64,000 bases of DNA, from positions 1 through 64,000 of the forward strand of contig NZ_JAER01000013.1 of the NCBI RefSeq assembly GCF_000519005.1. Reading direction: 5' to 3'. The DNA comes from Nocardioides sp. J54. GTDB taxonomy: Bacteria > Actinomycetota > Actinomycetes > Propionibacteriales > Nocardioidaceae. The translations under genes were made by a program, and so were the position numbers. The notes under the pieces are model-generated. The model had not been told where the DNA came from. It searched no databases and saw nothing but the letters and a program-made list of their open reading frames with translations. Shown here in pieces: positions 50,894 to 59,642 of this stretch (the stretch's first letter is position 1; each line of letters starts with the position of its first letter).

Positions 50894-52987
50894 TCATCCT
50901 TCCTGCGAGGGTCGGTCGGGCGTCATGGCCTCCACCGCGGGAGCGAGGTAGGGGCCGAGCGTGTAGGCGTAGGTCGCCGTCAGGTGCGAGGCGTCGAAGT
51001 AGGTGATCACTCCGCCGTTGACGACGGAGCACGTCCCACCGTCGCAGATCCGGTCCGTCAGGTCGACGATGCGCAACCGGGTGTCGTCCATCTCGGCCAC
51101 GACGTCGACCGCCGGGTCGGCGGGCAGCCAGTCGTCGACGGTGCCGTCGCACGAGGCGTAGTCGTCCTCGGCGTCGGCGATGCAGGTGGGCGTCTGCTTC
51201 CCCGTGGCGGGGGTGTCGCGGATGACGAGCACCGGCAGGTCCGCCTCGACCAGGGTCGAGAAGACGGAGCGGAAGCCCTCGGCGTACAGCGGCAGCGAGG
51301 ACGCCAGGTCGGGCTGGCCGACGGCGCGCACCGAGACCCGGTTGGACGTCACGACCAGGTCGGGCTGGTCGGCGACCAGCGCGTCGGTGGTGCGCTCCAC
51401 CCAGTCCAGGCAGGCCTGGCTGAAGGCCTCGGTCCGGAACAGCTGCGGCGTCGTGGAGAACGCGCACTGCGACGCGAGGTAGGTCTCGATCCGCCAGCCG
51501 CGCTGCTCGGCGATCCGCTGCAGTGCGGGCAGCCAGTGCCCGGCGTGCGAGTTGCCGACCAGGGCGATGGTGACGTCGCCGTCCTCGTCGCCGAAGGTGC
51601 AGTGCCGGTCCTCGAAGGTCGGGGTGAACGACCAGCACTGGCGTCCGCCGACGTCCTTGTAGGCCTCCGACTTGTCCTTCGCGGCCAGCGCGGGGGCCGG
51701 CACGAGGTCGTCGTACGCCACGGGCGCGCAGTCCTGGCCCGGGTCCAGCGCCGCGGCGCCGAAGCACGGCCCGCCGGTGCGCAGCGCGGCAGCGAGCCGG
51801 TCGCGGTCCTCGTCCTCGGCGCCGCTGACCAGCCCCACCACGGTCGAGCCCATCAGGACCACGACGCTCATCCCGGCGACCGCGCTGGCGTAGGTGGTGC
51901 GGCGGAAGCGCACGAGGTCCGGCTTGCGGAACGGGCGCTCGACGAAGCGCTCGGTGAGGCCGGCGAGCACGAAGGTCGCCGCGGCGATGGCCAGCAGGGA
52001 CCGCCAGCCCGGCTCGTGGCCCAGCACGCTGGGTGCGAGCACGATCAGCGGCCAGTGCCACAGGTAGACCGAGTACGACACGTCGCCGACCCAGCGCACC
52101 GGTGGGAGCGCCAGCAGGCGGCCGGCGCCCAGCGGGACGTCGACGTCCGGGCGGCACAGGATGACCAGCGCGGTGCCCAGCACCGGCAGCGCCGCCTGGT
52201 AGCCGGGGAAGGGCGTGCTCTCGGAGTAGAGGAAGCCGGTCGCGACCATCATCGCCAGGCCGGCCCAGGCGCCGACGGCCCGCACCCGCAGGTCGGCGAC
52301 CGGCAGCTCGCGCCGGCTGACCAGGAGCGCCACCAGGCCGCCGATGCCCAGCTCCCACATCCGCGTCGGGGTGATGAAGTACGCCGCCGCCGGGTTGCTC
52401 GCCGTGCGCTCGACCGAGAACGCGAAGGACGCCAGCACCACGGCGCCGAGCGTGGTGGCCAGGGCGATCGTCGTGGCGCGTGCGCTGCGCCGGCCCGCGA
52501 GCACGGCGAGCGCCACGAGGATCGGCCACACGAAGTAGAACTGCTCCTCGACCGACAGCGACCAGAAGTGCTGGACGGCCGTCGGCAGGTTGTCGGCCGC
52601 GAGGTAGTCGACCGCGCTCCCGGCCAGCCCCCAGTTCAGGACGTAGAGGGCAGCCAGCTGCGCGTCCCGCGCGTTCGCCTGCCACTCGGTCTCGGGGGCG
52701 ACCAGCCAGACCGCGGCGATCGTGCAGGCCAGCACCAGCAGCGACGCGGGCAGCAGGCGCCGGATGCGGCGGCCCCAGAAGTCGGCGAGGTCGCGCGGGC
52801 GCCGTGGCGGGCGGGAGACGAGGTGGGCGGTGATGAGGAAGCCCGAGATGACGAAGAAGACGTCGACGCCGACGAACCCGCCCGGCAGCAGGGGACTGTG
52901 GAGGTGGTAGACCACGACCATCCCGACGGCGATCGCCCGGAGTCCCTGGATGTCGGTGCGGGGCGCTCGCCCCTCGCCGTTAGCCAA
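50894..52987 (-). CDS. Acyltransferase 3 family protein with C-terminal SGNH domain
   Basis: A membrane O-acyltransferase of about 697 residues. The N-terminal acyltransferase-3 domain has ten or so helices and the motifs RTDIQGLRAIAVGMVVVYH and FVGVDVFFVISGFLI, HFWSLSVEEQFYFVWP. The C-terminal SGNH domain has TIALVGNSHAGHWLPAL (block I) and FDASHLTATYA (block V, Asp and His). Such OafA-like proteins add acetyl groups to exported polysaccharides. The start is taken as TTG 52987, preceded by GGGGAG; the promoter hexamer TAGTCT at 53017-53022 makes the GTG at 53047 unlikely, since it lies upstream of it. Confidence 0.88.
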   Translation of the reverse strand: MANGEGRAPRTDIQGLRAIAVGMVVVYHLHSPLLPGGFVGVDVFFVISGFLITAHLVSRPPRRPRDLADFWGRRIRRLLPASLLVLACTIAAVWLVAPETEWQANARDAQLAALYVLNWGLAGSAVDYLAADNLPTAVQHFWSLSVEEQFYFVWPILVALAVLAGRRSARATTIALATTLGAVVLASFAFSVERTASNPAAAYFITPTRMWELGIGGLVALLVSRRELPVADLRVRAVGAWAGLAMMVATGFLYSESTPFPGYQAALPVLGTALVILCRPDVDVPLGAGRLLALPPVRWVGDVSYSVYLWHWPLIVLAPSVLGHEPGWRSLLAIAAATFVLAGLTERFVERPFRKPDLVRFRRTTYASAVAGMSVVVLMGSTVVGLVSGAEDEDRDRLAAALRTGGPCFGAAALDPGQDCAPVAYDDLVPAPALAAKDKSEAYKDVGGRQCWSFTPTFEDRHCTFGDEDGDVTIALVGNSHAGHWLPALQRIAEQRGWRIETYLASQCAFSTTPQLFRTEAFSQACLDWVERTTDALVADQPDLVVTSNRVSVRAVGQPDLASSLPLYAEGFRSVFSTLVEADLPVLVIRDTPATGKQTPTCIADAEDDYASCDGTVDDWLPADPAVDVVAEMDDTRLRIVDLTDRICDGGTCSVVNGGVITYFDASHLTATYAYTLGPYLAPAVEAMTPDRPSQEG

Positions 52988-53016
52988 TACTCTCCCCCAA
53001 CCGATGGTGCCGTCCG

Positions 53017-53022
53017 AGACTA
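53017..53022 (-). promoter_or_regulatory. -10 hexamer TAGTCT of the acyltransferase-glycosyltransferase operon
   Basis: On the minus strand TAGTCT predicts transcription from about 53010, leaving a 20-25-nt leader with GGGGAG before TTG 52987. Confidence 0.4.
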
Positions 53023-53079
53023 GACCAGCCCCGCGCCCCGCTCCCAAACCGACTTCACCGGCTCGCCGACGGCTCGCCC

Positions 53080-53147
53080 TATGCTTCTTGCCCGTGGACG
53101 CCGCTCACCCGCACCCCCTCCCCGGCCGACGGGACGTCGTCGGGTGA
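53080..53147 (+). promoter_or_regulatory. TATGCT promoter with possible 17-codon leader ORF
   Basis: TATGCT (53080-53085) is followed after 8 nt by GTG 53094, which opens a 17-codon frame (VDAAHPHPLPGRRDVVG) ending in TGA 53145-53147. That stop overlaps the GTG 53144 of the glycosyltransferase. This looks like a leaderless leader peptide that couples translation to the main gene. Confidence 0.4.
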
Positions 53148-54265
53148 GTCCCCTCCGCCTCCCGTGGCGCCGGGCCGCGCGCCCGCGGCTGAGCGTCGTG
53201 GTGCCGGTGTTCAACCAGGCGCCCTACCTGGTGCGCAGCCTCGACAGCGTGCTGGCCCAGCCGGGGGTGGACCTCGAGGTCGTCGTGGTGGACGACGGCT
53301 CGACCGACGGCTCGGGCGAGCTGGCCGAGGAGTACGCCGCCACGCACCGCGAGGTGGTCGTGCTCCGCCAGGCCAACGCCGGGGTGTCGGCGGCACGCAA
53401 CGTCGCGCTGGAGCACTGCACCGGCGACCTGGTCACCTTCGTCGACCCCGACGACTTCCTGCCGGCACGCGCCTGGCAACCCCTGCTGCGCAGCCTCGAC
53501 CGGTCGGGCTCCGACTTCGCCGTCGGGATGATGGAGAAGGTGACGGAGGACGGCCGGCGCTCGCGCCCGCCGCTGCTGGCGCGCAACCACGCCGAGCGGC
53601 GCACGGCGGTGGGCATCGACGACGCCCCGCTGATGCTGGCTGACGTCTTCCCCTGCAACAAGGTGTTCCGGATGGACTTCTGGCGCTCGGCCGGCCTCAC
53701 CTTCCCCCTGGGCGTCCGCTACGAGGACCAGGTCTGGGCCACCGACGCCTTCCTCGCCGCCCGGCGCTTCGACGTGCTCCCCGAGGTCGTCTACGACTGG
53801 TACGTGCGCGAGGGCGAGTCCTCGGCGACCAACCGCCGCGGCCGGCTCGACAACCTCGACGACCGGATCCGCACCAAGCACATGACCCTCGACCGGGTCC
53901 GCGCCCACCGCAACCCGGTGCTGCTGGACACGCTCTACCACCAGGTGCTGCCGATCGACATGTGGGAGCACTTCCGCGCCGCCGTCGCCCCGTCCACCGA
54001 GGACCCCGACCGGTACTGGGTGATGCTGCGCGAGGGCCTGCTCGGCATCTGGAACGAGGAGACCGTGCCCTTCGAGCAGGTCGACCTGCCGGCGGGGCAG
54101 CGGGTGATGGGCTGGCTGGTCGCGCAGGACCGGCGCGACGACCTGGCCCGGCTGGTCGCGCAGATCGACGGTCCCGGCGTGCCGGTCGAGGACGGGCGCT
54201 ACCTGCACCCGTGGCACGACGAGCCCGGGGTGCCCGAGGAGCTCGGGCGGGTCAGTCGGCGCTGA
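53144..54265 (+). CDS. GT2-family glycosyltransferase
   Basis: A 373-residue family-2 glycosyltransferase. LSVVVPVFNQAPYLVRSLDSVL (about 16-37), VVVVDDGSTDGS and VTFVDPDDFLP (nucleotide and metal binding) followed by YEDQVWATDAF identify the GT-A fold. There is no membrane segment, so it is cytosolic or peripheral. It likely adds a sugar to the same surface polymer as the neighbouring genes. GTG 53144 is favoured by the overlapping leader frame; ATG 53081 would lie within the promoter hexamer. Its 3' end overlaps the convergent DUF6270 gene by 14 bp. Confidence 0.85.
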   Translation: MSPLRLPWRRAARPRLSVVVPVFNQAPYLVRSLDSVLAQPGVDLEVVVVDDGSTDGSGELAEEYAATHREVVVLRQANAGVSAARNVALEHCTGDLVTFVDPDDFLPARAWQPLLRSLDRSGSDFAVGMMEKVTEDGRRSRPPLLARNHAERRTAVGIDDAPLMLADVFPCNKVFRMDFWRSAGLTFPLGVRYEDQVWATDAFLAARRFDVLPEVVYDWYVREGESSATNRRGRLDNLDDRIRTKHMTLDRVRAHRNPVLLDTLYHQVLPIDMWEHFRAAVAPSTEDPDRYWVMLREGLLGIWNEETVPFEQVDLPAGQRVMGWLVAQDRRDDLARLVAQIDGPGVPVEDGRYLHPWHDEPGVPEELGRVSRR

Positions 54266-55442
54266 GCGTCGGCGGGGTCTCCCGCAGCCAGCGGACGTGC
54301 TCCTCGGCCGTGGTCGCCAGGCGCGACAGCCGCGCGAACGCGTCGTCGTCGACGGCACCGCGCAGGGCCTCGAGCAGCGTCGCCGTGGCGGCGGGCGGGG
54401 CCGGGGGCACCGGCGCAGCGCCGGGGCCGCGCGGGCGCAGCACCCGCTTCCAGGTGGGCCGTTCGCGCTCGACGGCCAGGGCCCGCTGGTGCTCGTGCGC
54501 CGCGATCCTCCACCGGGCGGTGTCGCGGGTGTACTCGGCGGCCGCCTCGTGGAGCTCCCGGGCGAGGACCCGGACCTCCTCCGGAGCCGAGCGGGTGAGG
54601 ACCACCCGGTCGAGCTCGGCGAGGAACCGGGGGTAGTAGTCCAGCGTGTAGTGGACCTCCATCGGTCCCCACGGGTGGTCGTCGAGCGTGACGTAGTACT
54701 CCCGGGACAGGTCGATGCTCTCCCAGCCGTACGCCGAGGAGGCGTGCTCGTTGAGGCGGCGCCAGAACGCGTTGCGCTTGCGCGCCGCACGGCGGCGCTT
54801 GGACGGCATCCGCCGCGGGGTCGACTCACCGCTTGGGACGACCTCGTCGGCGTTGAACCCCCAGTGCACGACGACCTGGGTGTCGGGGAGCTGGTCGGCG
54901 ACGTACGCCGCGAACCGGTCCATCGCCTCGACCCACAGACCGAAGTAGCCGTCCGCGTCCTGCTCCCACGACAACCGCTCGGTGCCGGGCATGGCGAGGA
55001 TCCGCTCGTACAGGTCGGTCTTGTGGATCCGCCAGCGGTTGTCGGTGACGAACCGGCCGTCCGGCAGCCGCACGACGCCGAAGTGGGCGTCGCCGAAGAA
55101 GTCGAGCACCACCACGTCCGGCTGCTCCTCCGGCAGCAGGGTGAGGATCTCGCGGGACAGGTCGGACCGGACGTTCCAGAGGCCGTACGGCTTCATCTCC
55201 TGCACCGGCTCCCACGGCTCGTCGACCGGCGGGGACATCAGCGCGATCATCGAGCTCTGGTTGGTCGTCGGGCCGACGCGGTACCAGCGCTTGTAGTCGG
55301 GGTTGAACCGCGAGTTGAAGTTGTCGCGGGTGATGCAGCTCCCGAGCACGGACACCGTGACCGGGCGGCCCGACACCTCCGGGCCGCCCGGGCCGTCCGG
55401 GACGTCCTGGGTGACCGGGGTGACCGGGTCGGGCTGGCTCAC
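54252..55442 (-). CDS. DUF6270-like protein
   Basis: A 396-residue protein with VSVLGSCITRDNFNSRF (about 30-46), a start typical of the DUF6270 family found in capsule and teichoic acid loci. GSC and the later WGFNADE and DYYPRFL recall an SGNH/GDSL-like or alpha/beta fold, but I see no complete catalytic triad. The middle contains a basic stretch (RRMPSKRRRAARKR) and the C-terminus (after about 330) is a Pro/Ala linker and helix. GTG 55442 overlaps the stop of the upstream sulfotransferase-like gene (GTGA), so the pair is coupled. Its function is unknown; a role in polymer modification or export is inferred from context. Confidence 0.78.
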   Translation of the reverse strand: MSQPDPVTPVTQDVPDGPGGPEVSGRPVTVSVLGSCITRDNFNSRFNPDYKRWYRVGPTTNQSSMIALMSPPVDEPWEPVQEMKPYGLWNVRSDLSREILTLLPEEQPDVVVLDFFGDAHFGVVRLPDGRFVTDNRWRIHKTDLYERILAMPGTERLSWEQDADGYFGLWVEAMDRFAAYVADQLPDTQVVVHWGFNADEVVPSGESTPRRMPSKRRRAARKRNAFWRRLNEHASSAYGWESIDLSREYYVTLDDHPWGPMEVHYTLDYYPRFLAELDRVVLTRSAPEEVRVLARELHEAAAEYTRDTARWRIAAHEHQRALAVERERPTWKRVLRPRGPGAAPVPPAPPAATATLLEALRGAVDDDAFARLSRLATTAEEHVRWLRETPPTLSAD

Positions 55443-56638
55443 GGCCGACGTCCGTCCGTCCGGCCCCCGCGGCGGGCCCGGCGCAGGGCGCGCCGGCGCA
55501 GGTGGGCGGCGAGGTCGCGGGTGGGGATGTCGTCGATGGCGGGACGCGAGGCGCGCAGCTGCTCCAGCTGCTGCTCGAGGGCCTCGATCCGGCGGGCCGC
55601 GGCCACCGCGACGCCGGTGACGCCCTCGGCGGCGAGCTCGACGGGCACCGCGTCCACCGTGACGGGCTCGGTGGCCGTGCGGCCCTGGCGGAGGTGGGCG
55701 AGGTCGCCGATGAGGTGGACGCCGCTCGCGCCGAGCTGCTCGACCATCGCCTCGGCCTCGCGGTCGGCCTGCTCGACCGCCCACGCGGGCAGCGTCATCC
55801 GCGGCTCGTCGGCGGCCGGGGTGCGGGAGGAGACCAGGCGTCGGCTGTAGCCGAAGCGCAGGAGCAGGGAGAACTGCTTCCAGGTCAGCTCCGGGCGGGC
55901 GATGGCGACCACCGCGCGGAGCAGCTCGGCCTCCGGTGCGGTGAGGCTCCGGTTGCTGTGGCTGCGCGAGGTGGCCCCCGCGATCACGCCGGCCGGGACG
56001 CCCAGCAGCTGCTCGAAGGTCGTCGGCAGCAGGGTCCGGTCGGCCTCGTCGATCACCACGACGTGGATGTGGTCCGCCGGGAGCACCCGGGCCCAGCGCT
56101 CGACCTGCTTGGCTGCGTCGGCCCACCACCAGAAGCCGGCCGTCGCGGGGCCGGGCGCCTCCCGCTTGAAGGAGCGCTGCAGCCAGTCGTCGAGGCCGGC
56201 GCCCTTGCCGTCGCGCAGCACCTGCTGCCAGGTGGAGAGGGCGATGGCGCCGGGGTTGCGGGCCGCGACCAGCACGTGCAGCCGGTCCGCGCCGAGCTGC
56301 TCGACCATGGTCGCCCGGTGCTCGTCGTGGGCCAGGCCGAAGAACTCGCTGCTGATCACCACCCGCCCCGGGGCGCGCTGTGCCGCCCGGGCCAGCTTGT
56401 TCCAGCGGTGCACCGGCGGGAGCTCGTCCTGGTCGGCCGCCCACCCGGACGCCCGGCCCAGCAGGGCACGGGCCTCGTCGTGGTGGTTCGACCTCTTGCC
56501 GGGGTAGAGGACGCCGTGCTCAGCGAGCGCGGGACGGGCCTCGCCGAGCATCCCCTGGATCGCCGTCGTACCCGTCTTGTGCGGGCCCACGTGGAGCAGG
56601 ATCGCGTTCGGGTCCAGCGCGGGGAACTGCTCGGGCAC
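55439..56638 (-). CDS. Sulfotransferase-like protein with C-terminal coiled coil
   Basis: A 399-residue protein with ILLHVGPHKTGTTAIQGML (about 11-29), the 5'-phosphosulfate-binding P-loop of PAPS-dependent sulfotransferases, and VLVAARNPGAIALSTWQQ (about 120-137), the 3'-phosphate site. The long C-terminal part has a short coiled coil (RRIEALEQQLEQL). It is coupled to the DUF6270 gene. The start is GTG 56638 because TAGGGT lies 7 nt upstream on the minus strand; a GTG at 56674 would add 12 residues. Together with the gene at 46731 it makes two sulfotransferase-like enzymes in one island, suggesting a sulfated polymer. Confidence 0.82.
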   Translation of the reverse strand: MPEQFPALDPNAILLHVGPHKTGTTAIQGMLGEARPALAEHGVLYPGKRSNHHDEARALLGRASGWAADQDELPPVHRWNKLARAAQRAPGRVVISSEFFGLAHDEHRATMVEQLGADRLHVLVAARNPGAIALSTWQQVLRDGKGAGLDDWLQRSFKREAPGPATAGFWWWADAAKQVERWARVLPADHIHVVVIDEADRTLLPTTFEQLLGVPAGVIAGATSRSHSNRSLTAPEAELLRAVVAIARPELTWKQFSLLLRFGYSRRLVSSRTPAADEPRMTLPAWAVEQADREAEAMVEQLGASGVHLIGDLAHLRQGRTATEPVTVDAVPVELAAEGVTGVAVAAARRIEALEQQLEQLRASRPAIDDIPTRDLAAHLRRRALRRARRGGRTDGRRP

Positions 56639-56645
56639 GCACCGG

Positions 56646-56651
56646 ACCCTA
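56646..56651 (-). promoter_or_regulatory. Leaderless -10 hexamer TAGGGT
   Basis: On the minus strand TAGGGT ends 7 nt before GTG 56638. Confidence 0.55.
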
Positions 56652-56691
56652 CCCGCTGGGTCCCCTCCGACCACCCTCCGGCCGCGCCCCG

Positions 56692-56709
56692 TGTTCGCTC
56701 ACAGCGCAC
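56692..56709 (+). promoter_or_regulatory. ClgR-like box upstream of clpC
   Basis: TGTTCGCTCACAGCGCAC contains CGCTCACAGCG (56696-56706), which fits the CGCYNANRGCG core of the ClgR consensus known from Corynebacterium; flanks fit with one exception. A TAGGCT hexamer at 56737-56742 predicts transcription from about 56749, so the box is centred near -48, a usual activator position. ClgR is known to activate clp genes in actinobacteria. Confidence 0.65.
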
Positions 56710-56794
56710 AGCCGCGGAGGTCCTCGGGGGAACGCGTAGGCTGGCCGCGGGGTTGTATCCGATGAACACCCCAGGACGTGTGAGGAGCGTGCAG

Positions 56795-59359
56795 ATGTTC
56801 GAGCGGTTCACAGACCGAGCCCGCCGGGTGGTCGTGCTGGCCCAGGAAGAGGCCCGCATGCTCTCCCACAACTACATCGGGACCGAGCACATCCTGCTCG
56901 GCCTCATCCACGAGGGCGAGGGTGTCGCCGCGAAGGCGCTCGAGTCGCTCGACATCTCCCTCGAGGCGGTGCGCGCCCAGGTCGAGGAGATCATCGGCCA
57001 GGGCCAGCAGGCGCCGTCGGGCCACATCCCCTTCACCCCCCGCGCCAAGAAGGTGCTCGAGCTGTCCCTGCGCGAGGCGCTGCAGCTCGGCCACTCCTAC
57101 ATCGGCACCGAGCACATCCTGCTCGGCCTGATCCGCGAGGGCGAGGGCGTCGCCGCCCAGGTGCTGCAGAAGCTCGGCGCCGACCTCAACCGGGTCCGCC
57201 AGCAGGTCATCCAGCTGCTCTCGGGCTTCCAGGGCAAGGAGACCGGCGCGGCCGCGGCCACCTCCGGCAGCACGAGCGGGAGCGACGCCCCGTCGTCCTC
57301 GCTGGTGCTCGACCAGTTCGGCCGCAACCTGACCCAGGACGCGCGTGAGGGCAAGCTCGACCCGATCATCGGTCGCGCCGCCCAGATCGAGCGTGTCATG
57401 CAGGTGCTCTCGCGGCGCACCAAGAACAACCCGGTGCTCATCGGTGAGCCCGGCGTCGGCAAGACCTCGATCGTCGAGGGCCTCGCCCAGGACATCGTCA
57501 AGGGCAACGTCCCCGAGACGCTCAAGGACAAGCAGATCTACACCCTCGACCTGGGTGCGCTCGTCGCCGGTTCCCGCTACCGCGGTGACTTCGAGGAGCG
57601 CCTCAAGAAGGTGCTCAAGGAGATCCGCACCCGCGGCGACATCGTGCTGTTCATCGACGAGATCCACACCCTCGTCGGTGCCGGCGCGGCCGAGGGCGCG
57701 ATCGACGCGGCCTCCATCCTCAAGCCGATGCTGGCCCGCGGCGAGCTGCAGACCATCGGCGCGACCACCCTCGACGAGTACCGCAAGTACCTCGAGAAGG
57801 ACGCCGCGCTCGAGCGCCGCTTCCAGCCCATCCAGGTCCCCGAGCCGTCGATCGCCGACACGATCGAGATGCTCAAGGGCATCCGCGACCGCTACGAGGC
57901 GCACCACCGGGTCACCATCACCGACGAGGCCCTGGTCTCGGCGGCGACGCTGGCCGACCGCTACATCTCCGACCGGTTCCTGCCGGACAAGGCGATCGAC
58001 CTCATCGACGAGGCCGGCTCGCGGCTGCGCATCCGCCGGATGACGGCCCCCGCCGACCTGCGTGAGTACGACGACAAGATCGCCGAGGTCCGCCAGCGCA
58101 AGGAGGCGGCCATCGACGGGCAGGACTTCGAGGCCGCGGCACGCCTGCGCGACGAGGAGAAGCAGCTCATCCTGAAGAAGTCCGAGCGCGAGAAGCAGTG
58201 GCGCTCGGGCGACATGGACGAGGTCGCCGAGGTCGACGAGGAGCTGATCGCCGAGGTGCTCGCCGTGGCGACCGGCATCCCGATCGTCAAGCTCTCCGAG
58301 GAGGAGTCCACGCGACTGCTCAAGATGGAGGACGAGCTCCACAAGCGCGTCATCGGCCAGGACGAGGCGGTCAAGGCGCTGAGCCGGGCCATCCGTCGTA
58401 CCCGCGCCGGCCTGAAGGACCCCAAGCGTCCCGGCGGCTCGTTCATCTTCGCCGGCCCGTCCGGTGTCGGCAAGACGTGGCTGTCCAAGACGCTCGCCGA
58501 GTTCCTCTTCGGCGACGAGGACGCGCTCATCCAGCTCGACATGTCGGAGTTCGGCGAGAAGCACACCGTCTCGCGGCTCTTCGGCTCCCCCCCGGGCTAC
58601 GTCGGCTACGAGGAGGGCGGCCAGCTCACCGAGAAGGTGCGCCGCAAGCCGTTCTCCGTGGTCCTCTTCGACGAGGTCGAGAAGGCCCACCCGGACATCT
58701 TCAACTCGCTGCTGCAGATCCTGGAGGAAGGTCGCCTGACCGACTCCCAGGGCCGGGTCGTGGACTTCAAGAACTGCGTCATCATCATGACCACCAACCT
58801 CGGCACGCGCGACATCGCCAAGGGCATCAACCTGGGCTTCAACCAGGCCGGTGACGCGGCGGGCTCGTACGAGCGGATGAAGGGCAAGGTCTCCGAGGAG
58901 CTCAAGCAGCACTTCCGCCCGGAGTTCCTCAACCGCGTCGACGAGATCATCGTGTTCCCGCCGCTGACGCAGGAGCAGATCATCGCGATGGTCGACAACA
59001 TGATCGCCGCGGTGGAGGTCCGCCTGAAGGACCGCGACATGAAGCTCGAGCTCACCCAGCCCGCGAAGAACCTGCTCGCCGAGCGGGGCTTCGACCCGGT
59101 CCTGGGCGCCCGGCCGCTGCGCCGCACGGTCCAGCGCGAGATCGAGGACGTCCTCGCCGAGAAGATGCTCTACGGCGAGGTCGGCCCCGGCCAGATCGTG
59201 CTCGTCGACGTCGAGGGCCAGGGTCCCGCCGCGACCTTCACCTTCACGGGCCAGAAGATGGGCGACCTGCCCGACCTCCCGCCGCTGGAGACGGTCGCCG
59301 AGACCAACTCCCCCGGCGAGGGTGCGGAGATCGCTCCCGACGACAACGAGTCCGCCTGA
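56795..59359 (+). CDS. clpC: ATP-dependent Clp protease ATP-binding subunit ClpC
   Basis: An 854-residue AAA+ unfoldase that feeds proteins to ClpP. Two Clp N-domain repeats (residues 1-145; [19 protein letters not shown] and [19 protein letters not shown]), first AAA module with GEPGVGKT and Walker [15 protein letters not shown], a UVR/M-domain around [20 protein letters not shown], second AAA module with GPSGVGKT and [13 protein letters not shown], and the C-terminal D2-small domain. ATG 56795 has GAGGAG 7 nt upstream; a GTG 6 bp earlier would be too close to it. It is preceded by a ClgR-like box and followed by a strong hairpin. Confidence 0.96.
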   Translation: MFERFTDRARRVVVLAQEEARMLSHNYIGTEHILLGLIHEGEGVAAKALESLDISLEAVRAQVEEIIGQGQQAPSGHIPFTPRAKKVLELSLREALQLGHSYIGTEHILLGLIREGEGVAAQVLQKLGADLNRVRQQVIQLLSGFQGKETGAAAATSGSTSGSDAPSSSLVLDQFGRNLTQDAREGKLDPIIGRAAQIERVMQVLSRRTKNNPVLIGEPGVGKTSIVEGLAQDIVKGNVPETLKDKQIYTLDLGALVAGSRYRGDFEERLKKVLKEIRTRGDIVLFIDEIHTLVGAGAAEGAIDAASILKPMLARGELQTIGATTLDEYRKYLEKDAALERRFQPIQVPEPSIADTIEMLKGIRDRYEAHHRVTITDEALVSAATLADRYISDRFLPDKAIDLIDEAGSRLRIRRMTAPADLREYDDKIAEVRQRKEAAIDGQDFEAAARLRDEEKQLILKKSEREKQWRSGDMDEVAEVDEELIAEVLAVATGIPIVKLSEEESTRLLKMEDELHKRVIGQDEAVKALSRAIRRTRAGLKDPKRPGGSFIFAGPSGVGKTWLSKTLAEFLFGDEDALIQLDMSEFGEKHTVSRLFGSPPGYVGYEEGGQLTEKVRRKPFSVVLFDEVEKAHPDIFNSLLQILEEGRLTDSQGRVVDFKNCVIIMTTNLGTRDIAKGINLGFNQAGDAAGSYERMKGKVSEELKQHFRPEFLNRVDEIIVFPPLTQEQIIAMVDNMIAAVEVRLKDRDMKLELTQPAKNLLAERGFDPVLGARPLRRTVQREIEDVLAEKMLYGEVGPGQIVLVDVEGQGPAATFTFTGQKMGDLPDLPPLETVAETNSPGEGAEIAPDDNESA

Positions 59360-59403
59360 CCCCCGGCTGACTGTTCGCTGGCTGACCGCTGGCTGACGCC
59401 GTA

Positions 59404-59438
59404 CCGGCCCGGACCCTCCACCCGAGGGTCCGGGCCGG
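59404..59438 (+). terminator. Intrinsic terminator of clpC
   Basis: Perfect 15-bp arms (59404-59418 and 59424-59438) with a 5-nt loop are followed by TCTGCTTCT. It lies 45 bp after the clpC stop. Confidence 0.85.
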
Positions 59439-59449
59439 TCTGCTTCTCG

Positions 59450-59639
59450 GTCGAGACGTCACCTGTGGCCTGTCGAGACGTCACTTCTGGCTCGTCGAGA
59501 CGTCACTTGTCGCCTGTTGAAGCGTCAGTTCCTGCCCCGGTGGTCCCGGCAGCGCCACAAGTGACCACTCGACGGGCCACAGATGACCACTCGACGGGCC
59601 ACAGATGACCACTCAACAGGCCAGAGGTGACGTCTCGAC
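59450..59639. repeat. Mirror array of 22-bp repeats (4 direct + 4 inverted)
   Basis: Four tandem 22-bp units beginning GTCGAGACGTCAC (59450, 59472, 59494, 59516) are followed, after a short GC-rich spacer, by four units in inverse orientation ending GACCACTCGAC or GACGTCTCGAC (last bases at 59573, 59595, 59617, 59639). Units are contiguous, so there are no spacers as in CRISPR. It fills the gap between clpC and the mutY stop at 59643. Confidence 0.88.
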
Positions 59640-59642
59640 CCC

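Noticed and set aside
53081..53143. ATG 53081 as start of the GT2 glycosyltransferase
   Set aside because: The ATG lies within the TATGCT promoter hexamer and would add 21 Arg/Pro-rich residues without family conservation.
46228..56794. Prophage or transposon explanation for the island
   Set aside because: No integrase, transposase, phage structural gene or flanking tRNA is present, and GC content equals that of the backbone.
59450..59639. Regular 22-bp repeats as a CRISPR array
   Set aside because: Units are contiguous without spacers, change orientation halfway, and no cas gene is present.
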